NCBI GenBank assembly: GCA_937859855.1
Contig: CALMAR010000359.1
Coordinates: 1,174-26,039, forward strand
From: an uncultured Kineosporia sp.
GTDB lineage: Bacteria; Actinomycetota; Actinomycetes; Actinomycetales; Kineosporiaceae
Direction: 5' to 3'
Length of the DNA: 24,866 bases
The notes beneath the pieces are model-generated. The model saw only the letters and a list, made by a program, of their open reading frames with translations, did no database searches and was not told the DNA's origin. Positions 1 to 7,106 of the stretch are shown here, piece after piece (the first letter of the stretch is position 1; the number at the start of each line of letters is the position of its first letter). The translations under genes were made by a program, and so were the position numbers.

Positions 1-2
1 CG

Positions 3-179
3 CGTGGTTGCCGACCACGTACCAGAACGAGTAGGGTGCACGAGATCGACACCGGGCACGGGGTCTTCGTGCACGAGCCGTCCCGGTTCGAGCCGGTGCT
101 GCTCGAAGCCTGCCAGTCGGTCGCCGGGCTCACCAGCCGGAGCTGGCCTTCCCTAATCCGGGCAGAATCTGGAGCATGA
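3..179 (+). CDS. C-terminal end of an alpha/beta-hydrolase (partial at left edge)
   Basis: The reading frame is open from the window edge and ends in TGA four bases before the phaC start. From about base 36 it reads VHEIDTGHGVFVHEP, then RFEPVLLEACQSVAG. This looks like the last strand and helix of an alpha/beta-hydrolase, with the His of TGH as the probable catalytic histidine. Upstream of base 36 the frame reads poorly. The other forward frames look better there: one has VVADHVPER, another ends in a TAG at 32-34. The first bases may therefore carry a sequencing error or frameshift. The tight spacing to phaC suggests co-transcription. The family call rests on a short tail only. Confidence 0.5.
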   Translation, partial: RGCRPRTRTSRVHEIDTGHGVFVHEPSRFEPVLLEACQSVAGLTSRSWPSLIRAESGA

Positions 180-183
180 AACC

Positions 184-1908
184 ATGACCGGCAGCGGCTT
201 CGACCTACAATCGCTCTGGAGCATGGCTGAAGGAGCGGCCGGAGCGCTCGCTCCGGAGTCCGAACTGTTCGCCGATCAGGATGTCGCTGACTTCAATGGC
301 GCTCTGCTGCAGGTCTTTCGCAGCGCCCTGACCCATCCGGCCGCCACTGCTGGAGCCGCGATGCTGCTGACTTCCCGGCTGGCCCAGGTGCCTGCGGCCG
401 CGGTCGGCCGATGGATCGGCGCCACCGGCGCACCGCCAGTGCCACTGGACCCCAAGGACCGGCGATTCGCCGATCCGGCCTGGCAGGACAACCCGGCGTT
501 CTACTCGCTGCGGCTGGTGTTCGAGTCGATGGCCGCCTTCACCGGCGATCTGATCGCCGGGACCGGGCTGGACACCCGGACCCAGGCCAAGGCCCGGATG
601 ATCACCCAGTTGCTGCTCGACGCGGCCGCGCCGACCAACTTCCTGGTCACGAACCCGGCCGCGCTGAAGCGAGCCTTCGACACGGGTGGCCTGAGTCTGA
701 TCCGCGGCGCCTCCAACTTCATCGACGACCTGCTGCACAACGGTGGCCGGCCCCGGCAGGTGGACACCACGCCGTTCACCCTGGGTCAGAACCTGGCCGC
801 GACCCCGTCCAAAGTGGTGTACCGCAACGAGTTGATGGAGTTGCTCCAGTACGAGCCGCAGACCGCCCAGGTCCGAGCGGCTCCATTGCTCTGCAGCCCG
901 CCCTGGATCAACAAGTACTACGTGATGGATCTGGCGCCCAAGCGCAGTTTCATCGAATGGGCGGTGCAGCACGGGCGCACGGTGTTCGCGATCAGCTACC
1001 TGAACCCGGGCGCTGAACAGGCCGGCGTCACCCTGGACGACTATCTCCTGCACGGCCCGCAGATCGCACTGGACGTCGTCCAGGACATCACCGGGGCGGA
1101 GACGATCGACATCGCGGGGCTGTGCCTGGGCGGAGCCATGACCGTGATCGCCGACGCCTACCAGTCCAGCATCGGGGACACCCGGATCGGCACCCTGACC
1201 CTGCTCAACACCATGGTGGACTATGCCGAGCCGGGGCAACTGGGCCTGTTCACCGACGAGCAGGCGCTGCGCAGGGTGGAGAAGCAGATGGCCAAGAAGG
1301 GCTACCTGGCAGGCAAGTCGATGGCGGGCACGTTCGACGTGATGCGGGCCAACGACCTGATCTTCAACTATGTGGTCTCGAACTGGCTGCTCGGCCAGGC
1401 GCCTCCCGCATTCGACATCCTGGCCTGGAACGCCGACTCCACCCGGATGCCCGCGGCGATGCACTCCTTCTATCTGCGCAACTTCTACGTCCAGAACAAG
1501 CTGGCGCAGGGCGATCTCGAGGTGGCCGGGCAGATCATCAGGCCAGCCGCGATCAAAGGGGACACCTACATCGTCAGCGCCGAGAACGATCACATCGTGC
1601 CCTGGCGCTCCGCCTACCGGACCACTCAACTCGTCTCCGGGCCGGCCCGTTTCGTGCTCAGCAGCGGAGGCCACATCGCCGGGATCGTGAACCCGCCCAA
1701 CCCGAAGGCCTGGTACATGGTGTCCGGGGAGGTACCGGCCGATCCGGAACAGTGGCGCACCGGGGCGACCCGCAAACCTGGCTCCTGGTGGGAGGATTGG
1801 GCCGACTGGTCCGATCAGCACTCGGGTGAGCTGGTTGATCCGCCCGGCCTGGGCAGTGCCGCCTATCCGGTGCTGGAACCGGGCCCGGGCCAGTACATCC
1901 GAACCTGA
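184..1908 (+). CDS. phaC: Class I poly(3-hydroxyalkanoate) polymerase (PHA synthase)
   Basis: The enzyme polymerises (R)-3-hydroxyacyl-CoA into storage polyester at the surface of cytosolic PHA granules. It has 574 residues, close to the roughly 590 of class I synthases. An N-terminal PhaC_N-type domain (about residues 80-250, with PWINKYYVMDL at its end) is followed by an alpha/beta-hydrolase core. The lipase-like box GLCLGG carries the catalytic Cys314. Asp469 (ENDHIVPW) and His497 (SSGGHIAG) complete the triad, with spacing like Cys319/Asp480/His508 of the Cupriavidus enzyme. ATG 184 is chosen because a GGAG lies at 171-174 and the ATG at 176 opens only a two-codon frame. No phaA, phaB, phaE or phasin gene is visible nearby, so monomer supply must be encoded elsewhere. 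The gene ends 12 bases from a convergent hydrolase gene. Confidence 0.95.
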   Translation: MTGSGFDLQSLWSMAEGAAGALAPESELFADQDVADFNGALLQVFRSALTHPAATAGAAMLLTSRLAQVPAAAVGRWIGATGAPPVPLDPKDRRFADPAWQDNPAFYSLRLVFESMAAFTGDLIAGTGLDTRTQAKARMITQLLLDAAAPTNFLVTNPAALKRAFDTGGLSLIRGASNFIDDLLHNGGRPRQVDTTPFTLGQNLAATPSKVVYRNELMELLQYEPQTAQVRAAPLLCSPPWINKYYVMDLAPKRSFIEWAVQHGRTVFAISYLNPGAEQAGVTLDDYLLHGPQIALDVVQDITGAETIDIAGLCLGGAMTVIADAYQSSIGDTRIGTLTLLNTMVDYAEPGQLGLFTDEQALRRVEKQMAKKGYLAGKSMAGTFDVMRANDLIFNYVVSNWLLGQAPPAFDILAWNADSTRMPAAMHSFYLRNFYVQNKLAQGDLEVAGQIIRPAAIKGDTYIVSAENDHIVPWRSAYRTTQLVSGPARFVLSSGGHIAGIVNPPNPKAWYMVSGEVPADPEQWRTGATRKPGSWWEDWADWSDQHSGELVDPPGLGSAAYPVLEPGPGQYIRT

Positions 1909-1920
1909 CCGGTCTGCTCC

Positions 1921-2757
1921 TCAGCTGCCCAGAAAGTCCAGCAGGACCTTGTTCACCTCGTCCGGATGGCTGGTGATCACACCGTGCGGGCCGCCCTTGA
2001 CCACGTGCAGGATGGCGCCGGGAATGCTTTCCGCGGTTCGCTTCCCGCTGGCCTCGAAGGGCACGATGGCATCGCTGTCACCGTGGATGACCAACGTTGG
2101 AATGCTGAACTTGGCGATGTCGGCGCGGAAGTCGGTGCGGGCGAAGGCGTCCACGCAGTCGATCGTTCCCTTGGGCGAGGCGATCGAGGCGATCGACAGG
2201 GCATAGCCCTTCTGCGGCTCGCTGACCAGATCGGTCTTGTCGCCGGCGCCGAAGAACGCCTGCAGGAAGCCTTGGAAGAAGGCGATCCGGTCGGCCCGGA
2301 TGCCACCCTGGATCTGCTGGATGGTGGCCTCATCCACGCCGCCGTCCGGATTCTGGTCCGACTTGAACAAGTAGGGCGTAACCGCGCCGATCAGAACGGC
2401 TTTCGCGATCCGGGAGGTCCCGTGGGTGCCGATGTACCGAGCCACCTCACCGCCACCCATCGAGAAGCCGGCCAGGGTGGCGCCGGTCAGATCGAGGTGG
2501 GTCATCAACGCGTCCAGATCGGCCGCGAAGGTGTCGTAGTCGTAGCCGTCCCAGGGCTGGGTGGACTGGCCGAAACCGCGCCGGTCGTAGGTGATCACCC
2601 GATAACCCGCCTCGGTCAGGGCCAGCACCTGCGGCTCCCAGGTCCGGCCGGACAGCGGCCAGCCGTGGATCAGCACCACCGGGCTGCCTGAGCCCTGATC
2701 GGTGTAGTGCAGTTCCACCGGCTCTGCACCCGTTGCACTGACGGTCAGCTTGCCCAT
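1921..2757 (-). CDS. Alpha/beta-hydrolase, non-heme chloroperoxidase-like
   Basis: This 278-residue protein has the length and motifs of the cofactor-free haloperoxidase/esterase group (CPO-T and CPO-L type). The oxyanion region is HGWPLSGRTW (31-40). The nucleophile is Ser99 in GFSMGGGEVARY. The acid is in HGDSDAIVP (Asp227 or Asp229), and the catalytic base is His258 in GGPHGV. Enzymes of this fold hydrolyse esters and can form peracids from acetate and H2O2; the natural substrate cannot be read from sequence. GGGAG lies 7 bases before ATG 2757. It is convergent with phaC and lies 74 bases downstream of a disordered small protein on the same strand. It could equally be annotated as a general esterase or lactonase. 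Confidence 0.9.
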   Translation of the reverse strand: MGKLTVSATGAEPVELHYTDQGSGSPVVLIHGWPLSGRTWEPQVLALTEAGYRVITYDRRGFGQSTQPWDGYDYDTFAADLDALMTHLDLTGATLAGFSMGGGEVARYIGTHGTSRIAKAVLIGAVTPYLFKSDQNPDGGVDEATIQQIQGGIRADRIAFFQGFLQAFFGAGDKTDLVSEPQKGYALSIASIASPKGTIDCVDAFARTDFRADIAKFSIPTLVIHGDSDAIVPFEASGKRTAESIPGAILHVVKGGPHGVITSHPDEVNKVLLDFLGS

Positions 2758-2831
2758 GCTTGCACTCCCAAAACGGTGTAGAACGGCTCAGCACTGACCT
2801 TAGTGTGCCCGCGGCGGGCGTTGATGCCCGG

Positions 2832-3161
2832 CTACTCCATGCTGCCGCTGTCCTGACCGGACGCTCCGTGCTCGGCGGACGGCTCCCGCGGATCCGCGCC
2901 CGGCGCGCCGGCCAGCTCATCCCCGCCGGCCCGGTCGCTGGCCGGCTCATCGACCGGCTCGCCATCCATCGTGAAGCTCGGCGCCTCGTGATCGGCGTGC
3001 GGGCCGTCGGTCTGGTCCCGGCGCGCCGGACTCCGATCGCTCCCGTCCTCACGGCTGGCTGAGGCCGACCCCGCGTTCAACCCTTCCGGCTGCGACAGCG
3101 GCGACCCATGGCCGGCCTCTGGTTCGTTGCGGGACTGAGGGCTGGGCTCGGGCTGATTCAT
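2832..3161 (-). CDS. Hypothetical disordered acidic protein (109 aa)
   Basis: I do not recognise a family. From the ATG at 3161 the product is rich in Pro, Ser, Gly, Glu, Asp and Arg and almost free of large hydrophobic residues, as expected for an intrinsically disordered protein. There is no signal peptide, membrane segment or cysteine. The frame extends upstream to 3233, but the added residues (including two Cys) look unlike the rest, so I prefer the internal start. No clear Shine-Dalgarno sequence precedes either start. A competing open frame exists on the + strand (2760-3062) with Arg/Ala-rich shadow composition. The minus frame is preferred for its coherent low-complexity composition. 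Its divergent neighbour starts at 3307. Confidence 0.5.
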   Translation of the reverse strand: MNQPEPSPQSRNEPEAGHGSPLSQPEGLNAGSASASREDGSDRSPARRDQTDGPHADHEAPSFTMDGEPVDEPASDRAGGDELAGAPGADPREPSAEHGASGQDSGSME

Positions 3162-3209
3162 GGGCCCATCAGAGCACGAGGAAGTCACGAGCGCACTATC
3201 AGCCAAGAT

Positions 3210-3225
3210 TCGAACATATGTACAA
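3210..3225. promoter_or_regulatory. Candidate LexA (SOS) box
   Basis: The 16 bases read TCGAAC-ATAT-GTACAA. The actinobacterial LexA consensus is TCGAAC-N4-GTTCGA. The left half is perfect and the right half has two mismatches. It lies in a comparatively AT-rich region between two divergent small genes, 48 bases from the start at 3161 and 81 from the start at 3307. This is a match by eye only. Confidence 0.3.
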
Positions 3226-3306
3226 AAGTGCACGTGGATGCGGGAACAGCAGACACCTGCGCCGGAGTTATATCAGATAATGGATTTGATGTGAGGGGTG
3301 GCCGCC

Positions 3307-3582
3307 ATGAAGGGTGACCGGGTAGAGATCGTTATCGATGCGGGTTCGGGAGCCACCAAGACCTACGACGTGGTTGCCACCCGGGCGGGACGCAGGGTCG
3401 AGGTGTCTCAGGGGCGTGGCGTGGTGGAAGTGTCGGAGGTGACCCGGGGCGGCACTTCGGTGCGAACGGCCCGGTTCATGGCCAGCCGGGTGCTGGCCCT
3501 GGTCGAACATCCGGCGCCTCGTCCAGCTCAGGAGGACGACCAGCCGGTGACGCCGCTCAAGCCTGACCGGCTGGCGGGGTAG
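3307..3582 (+). CDS. Hypothetical small basic protein (91 aa)
   Basis: Family not recognised. The first 70 residues look like a compact beta-rich domain: KGDRVEIVIDAG, then TKTYDVVATRAGRRVEV, then GVVEVSEVTRGG, followed by a short helix. A Pro/Glu/Asp tail follows. There are no cysteines, signal peptide or membrane segment. The start at ATG 3307 is supported by GAGGGG at 3293-3298, 8 bases upstream; an in-frame GTG at 3298 overlaps that ribosome site. A GATAAT hexamer at 3276-3281 could be its -10 element. It is divergent from the disordered protein, with the LexA-like site between them. Confidence 0.65.
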   Translation: MKGDRVEIVIDAGSGATKTYDVVATRAGRRVEVSQGRGVVEVSEVTRGGTSVRTARFMASRVLALVEHPAPRPAQEDDQPVTPLKPDRLAG

Positions 3583-3639
3583 AAGCACCGCTCGGCGCCC
3601 CCCTGTTCAGAGCTTGTTCATTCCCGGGACGATCTGTGT

Positions 3640-3657
3640 CACTCTGATCACTCTGAT
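3640..3657 (+). repeat. Perfect 9-bp tandem duplication CACTCTGAT x2
   Basis: Two adjacent copies of CACTCTGAT occupy 3640-3648 and 3649-3657, 47 bases before the start of the small zinc-finger-like gene. The spacing fits a promoter-proximal regulator site or a simple duplication; no regulator is suggested by the sequence. Confidence 0.5.
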
Positions 3658-3703
3658 CCAGGTTCAGAATATTGAAGGATAAGCCCGGATTTAGGGGTGC
3701 TCG

Positions 3704-3907
3704 ATGACGACACACTCTTTACTGGCAACCTCGGCAGGCTTGCAACTCCACCCCAGTCCCGACGCGCTTCCCGTGGTGGGCGAAAGTTTCGTACTGATGA
3801 GCTGCGAGGCGTGCGACCTCGCGGGCGGACCTTTCCCGCCCGCCGAGGCCGCATACCTACAGGCCATTCACACCCGCGTACACCACGGGTTCTCCACGGC
3901 GGCTTAG
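3704..3907 (+). CDS. Small zinc-finger-like hypothetical protein (67 aa)
   Basis: No named family recognised. Cys34 and Cys37 (CEAC) and His56, His60 and His61 (HTRVHH) give a CX2C-X18-HX3H(H) pattern that could bind one zinc ion in a short treble-clef or C2H2-like fold. The segment between them has a helix-like PPAEAAYLQAIH. AGGGG at 3693-3697 sits 6 bases before ATG 3704. Codon use differs from the neighbours: it contains a TTA leucine codon (codon 6), a CTA and many A/T-ending codons. This suggests acquired DNA or a weakly expressed gene. The second methionine (Met32, just before CEAC) is a possible alternative start. It ends 13 bases from the convergent flavoprotein gene. Confidence 0.6.
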   Translation: MTTHSLLATSAGLQLHPSPDALPVVGESFVLMSCEACDLAGGPFPPAEAAYLQAIHTRVHHGFSTAA

Positions 3908-3920
3908 GACAACTCAGGGT

Positions 3921-5585
3921 TCAGGACGCACGGGGGAGCCCAGCCAGGTACTGGTGCACCTGCTGGACCGCGACCGCGCCTGAACCGACGGAGGTAGCCA
4001 CCCGCTTGGTCGAGCCGTGCTGCACATCACCCACCGCGAAGACGCCCGGCAGGCTGGTTTCGGCGAACAGGGGCGACCGGGTCAAGGCCCACGCGCCGGC
4101 TGGGATGTCCGGCCCGGTCAGGATGTAGCCGCCGTCGTCCTGCGCAACCGCGTCCTTCAGCCACCCGGTCTGTGGCTCCGCCCCGATCATCGCAAAAAGC
4201 GCTGCCGCAGGGACACTTTCAGTGTGACCGGAAGCTCGGTTCCGGAGCACCACCGCCTCCAGCTGGCCTGCCCCCAGGCCTTGGACCACCTCCGAGCCGG
4301 GCCGCACGGTGATGTTGGAGGCCGCCTCGATCTCGGCGATCAAGTAGCGGGACATGGTCTCGCGCAGCGAGCGGCGCCGGACGACGACAGTTACGCCGGC
4401 CGCCCGCCGGGCCAGATGGATGGCGGCCTGCCCGGCGGAATTGCCGCCACCGACCACCACGACCTGGCGCCCAGCCATGGCGTCCGCCTCCGACCCCGCA
4501 GCTCCGTAGAAAACGCCCGTGCCGAGCAACTTCTCCAGCGAGGGCACCTGGAGACGGCGCCAGGTCACTCCAATGGCAACGATGACCGCCCGGGCACGAA
4601 ATCGCCCGCCGTCCGCGGTAACGACGACGCGCCAGTCGCCGTCGGCCGAGATCGATACGGCCCGCTGGGCAAGCAACATGTCAGTTCCGAACAGCCACGC
4701 CTGCTCGACCGCCCGGTTGGTCAGGTCCGCTCCGCTGACTCCGCGGGAAAAGCCCAGGTAGTTGCGGATCATGGAGCTGGTGCCGGCTTGGCCGCCGGGC
4801 ACCCCCGGGTCGATAACGGTGGTACTGAGCCCTTCGGAGGTCGCATAGACCGCCGCCGACAGACCGCTCGGACCAGCCCCAAGTACGGCGACGTCACAGC
4901 TGCGATCCTCCGGATCACTGGAAAATCCCAGGGCGGCGACCACGTCGGCGTCACTGGGATTTTCCAGTAGCTGCCCGGAGAAGAACGCAACCACCGGCCG
5001 CCGGTCACCGCTGCGGTGCAGTCGCGCCAGTTCGGCCCGGCCCGATTTCGATTCATGATCATGGAATGCGAACGGAATGCTGGCCCGGGAGAACATGTCC
5101 CGCAGTTCGTGCGACCGCTGGCCGGTGTCGCCAATCAGCGTGATGGCGATGTCAGGGGTGGGCCTGGCCCGGCTCCAATCCGCCAGCGCCTCGCTCATGG
5201 GCAGATACAGCCACGGCTCCCGGGGGGCCCAGGGCACGAAGAGGTAGGAGTCGGCCTGCCCCAGCACCATCGCCTGCTGCACCGGGTGCCCCCGCCACTG
5301 CCCGCGTTCCACCAGCAGGATCCGCCGGGCCAGCGGATGCAGCGCTCGCACGCCGGCCAGCAACTCGGTACCGGTCACCCCACCGGCTGGCAGCTGTGCC
5401 GCGGCGATGACCACAGCGACGTCCTGCCGATGGGCGGCGTACTGGGCCAGGCGCAGCGACGCGCCATCCGAGGCCTCACCAGAAACCTGATAGTCAGCCC
5501 CGAACCGCCGCTCCAGATCGGCGACCAGGGCATCCCGGAGCGGACGCTCGTCGGCGACCACGACGATGAGCGCCTGCGGCGTCAC
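3921..5585 (-). CDS. Fused pseudo-receiver / thioredoxin-reductase-like FAD oxidoreductase without CXXC
   Basis: The 554-residue protein matches the actinobacterial family annotated as fused response regulator/thioredoxin-disulfide reductase. Residues 1-135 resemble a receiver fold, but the phosphoacceptor Asp is absent (VAVVIAAAQLP). Residues 145-220 resemble a thioredoxin/glutaredoxin fold (ITLIGDTGQRS, then a strand VVAFFSG) with no active-site cysteines. Residues 230-550 are the flavoprotein: FAD motif LGAGPSGLSAA (235-245), NADPH motif VGGGNSAGQAA (378-388) and the C-terminal FAD motif GVFAVGD (514-520). The usual CXXC between these sites is replaced by GVFYGAAGSEA (357-367), so classical thioredoxin reduction is unlikely. 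GTG 5585 is chosen because GGAGG lies 5 bases upstream; the frame extends to 5801, but that extension overlaps the divergent protease gene. The electron acceptor is unknown. Confidence 0.88.
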   Translation of the reverse strand: MTPQALIVVVADERPLRDALVADLERRFGADYQVSGEASDGASLRLAQYAAHRQDVAVVIAAAQLPAGGVTGTELLAGVRALHPLARRILLVERGQWRGHPVQQAMVLGQADSYLFVPWAPREPWLYLPMSEALADWSRARPTPDIAITLIGDTGQRSHELRDMFSRASIPFAFHDHESKSGRAELARLHRSGDRRPVVAFFSGQLLENPSDADVVAALGFSSDPEDRSCDVAVLGAGPSGLSAAVYATSEGLSTTVIDPGVPGGQAGTSSMIRNYLGFSRGVSGADLTNRAVEQAWLFGTDMLLAQRAVSISADGDWRVVVTADGGRFRARAVIVAIGVTWRRLQVPSLEKLLGTGVFYGAAGSEADAMAGRQVVVVGGGNSAGQAAIHLARRAAGVTVVVRRRSLRETMSRYLIAEIEAASNITVRPGSEVVQGLGAGQLEAVVLRNRASGHTESVPAAALFAMIGAEPQTGWLKDAVAQDDGGYILTGPDIPAGAWALTRSPLFAETSLPGVFAVGDVQHGSTKRVATSVGSGAVAVQQVHQYLAGLPRAS

Positions 5586-5739
5586 GGCCACCTCCGCCTG
5601 ATCTCTGCGAGCTGTACCTAGAAATCGGAAGGAGCCGAATCTATCGCGACGTATCAGACCGGCCCCGGCGCGCTCTGGACAGGCATCACCTCGACCGAGG
5701 CCATCACCGTCGGTCGTCTCATCCAGCGGAGGCGTTCCC

Positions 5740-6930
5740 ATGCCTGCCAAGACCAGCCACCTCAGCGCGACCGAAGTCCCCAGCACCATGGCAGCCCGCA
5801 CCGAAGCCGCCGGCGCGGCCGGAAGCCGCCCCCCGGCCGAGCCTCAACCCGGCCCGCCGCAGGCGCCGGTGCAGGCCCGCGGCTACTGCGCCGTCAAACC
5901 CCGCATCCTCCGTCCGTTGCCGTCGCCGGCCTCTGACGAACGGCAGCGGGCCATCATCCGTGGCCAGACCAAGTGGCTCAATGGCACGCAGCTGCACTAC
6001 TACTTCTTCGGTTCCAGCCCCAGCGACGGCTCTGCGTCCAGCTGGGCGGTGCCAGAGAATCAGCGCGCCGCGATCCGCCAGGCGTTCAGCACCTGGAAAG
6101 CGCTGGGCGTGGGCCTCGTCTTCACCGAAGTGACCACGATCGACGCGGCCGAGATCCGGATCGCTTACGACCAGAGCGACGGCTCCTGGTCCTACGTCGG
6201 CCGCGACATTCTGGACCCACCGAAGAACGACCGGACGATGAACTTCGGCTGGGATCTGACCGACGCTTACGGCGCCACCACCGCACTGCACGAGATCGGC
6301 CACACGCTGGGCATGCCGCACGAGCATCAGAACCCCTACGCCGGCATCGTCTGGAACGAGCAGGCGGTGTACGACTTCTTGGCCGCACCGCCGAACAACT
6401 GGTCCCACGAGACCACGTTCAACAACGTGCTGAAGAAGCTCAGTACCGCCGAAGTCACCGGCTCCCAATGGGATTGGAAGTCAGTGATGGAGTACGACTT
6501 CCCAGCCGGCCTGATCATTCAGCCGGCCGACTTCGCCGGCGGCGTCCACCCACCCGGTGGGCTGTCCGATCTGGACAAGCAGTTCATGCTGTCGTGGTAT
6601 CCCAGCATGGGCGGGCCGGACGACCTGGCGGTGCTGGAGCCGTTCGCCTCCGTCGCCGCCCAGCTCAGCCCCGGCCAGCAGATCGACTACCTGATCAAGC
6701 CCGCCACCACTCGCACGTACACGATCGGCACATTTGGAGCCAGCGACACCGTCATCGGGCTGTTCGAGAAGGCCGGCACCGAGCTGACCTTCGTGAACGG
6801 CGACGATGACAGCGGGGACGACTCCAACGCCCAGTTGCGGCTCGAGCTCCAGTCCGGACGCGAGTACGTGGTCCGGCTGCGCTGCTACTACTCGGGCCAG
6901 TCGGCCACGACGGCGCTGATGTACTGGTAG
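5740..6930 (+). CDS. M12A-like zinc metalloprotease with C-terminal PPC-like domain
   Basis: The zinc site HEIGHTLGMPHEHQNP begins at residue 184. His184, His188 and His194 are the ligands and Glu185 is the catalytic base. The Met-turn is SVMEYDF with Met250. The HExxHxxGxxHEH plus SVMEY pair resembles astacin-type and related metzincin proteases. Residues 300-396 form a beta-rich module (IDYLIKPATTRTYTI, GREYVVRLRCYYSG) like bacterial pre-peptidase C-terminal (PPC) domains. The N-terminus (MPAKTSHLSATEVPS, then a Pro/Ala-rich linker) shows no secretion signal, which is unusual for this family. GGAGG at 5724-5728 supports ATG 5740. It is divergent from the flavoprotein; about 154 bases between them would hold both promoters. 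Substrate unknown. Confidence 0.88.
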   Translation: MPAKTSHLSATEVPSTMAARTEAAGAAGSRPPAEPQPGPPQAPVQARGYCAVKPRILRPLPSPASDERQRAIIRGQTKWLNGTQLHYYFFGSSPSDGSASSWAVPENQRAAIRQAFSTWKALGVGLVFTEVTTIDAAEIRIAYDQSDGSWSYVGRDILDPPKNDRTMNFGWDLTDAYGATTALHEIGHTLGMPHEHQNPYAGIVWNEQAVYDFLAAPPNNWSHETTFNNVLKKLSTAEVTGSQWDWKSVMEYDFPAGLIIQPADFAGGVHPPGGLSDLDKQFMLSWYPSMGGPDDLAVLEPFASVAAQLSPGQQIDYLIKPATTRTYTIGTFGASDTVIGLFEKAGTELTFVNGDDDSGDDSNAQLRLELQSGREYVVRLRCYYSGQSATTALMYW

Positions 6931-6943
6931 GCCCAAGATCTGA

Positions 6944-6986
6944 GCCGGGCCGGAGCTGGCGCGGGGGCGCAGTTTTCCGGCCCGGC
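6944..6986 (+). terminator. Strong GC stem-loop after the metalloprotease gene
   Basis: GCCGGGCCGGA at 6944-6954 pairs perfectly with TCCGGCCCGGC at 6976-6986, an 11-bp stem with a 21-base loop, starting 13 bases after the protease stop codon. No U tract follows. Actinobacterial terminators often lack one, so a terminator role is plausible but not proven. Confidence 0.5.
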
Positions 6987-7106
6987 CAGAAACGCGGATC
7001 GGTGACCCGATGCGGCCGCGGCGATCTGCGGAAAGATCTGCACCAGGGCGCGGCGCCGTGTCCCGTGCATCGCCAACTGTGGCGTGGAAGTGCGATCCTT
7101 GGGGAC

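Noticed and set aside
205..1821. Long minus-strand open frame (538 codons) opposite phaC
   Set aside because: It is a GC-driven shadow: His/Gly/Val/Arg-rich with no motifs, while the + frame carries a complete PHA synthase triad.
2807..2819. GCCCG-CGG-CGGGC hairpin between two minus-strand genes
   Set aside because: Five-base stem with no U tract; too common in this GC range to call a terminator.
3921..6930. Flavoprotein plus divergent metalloprotease as a toxin or defence pair
   Set aside because: Neither protein has toxin, immunity or defence motifs, and divergence alone does not show a functional link.
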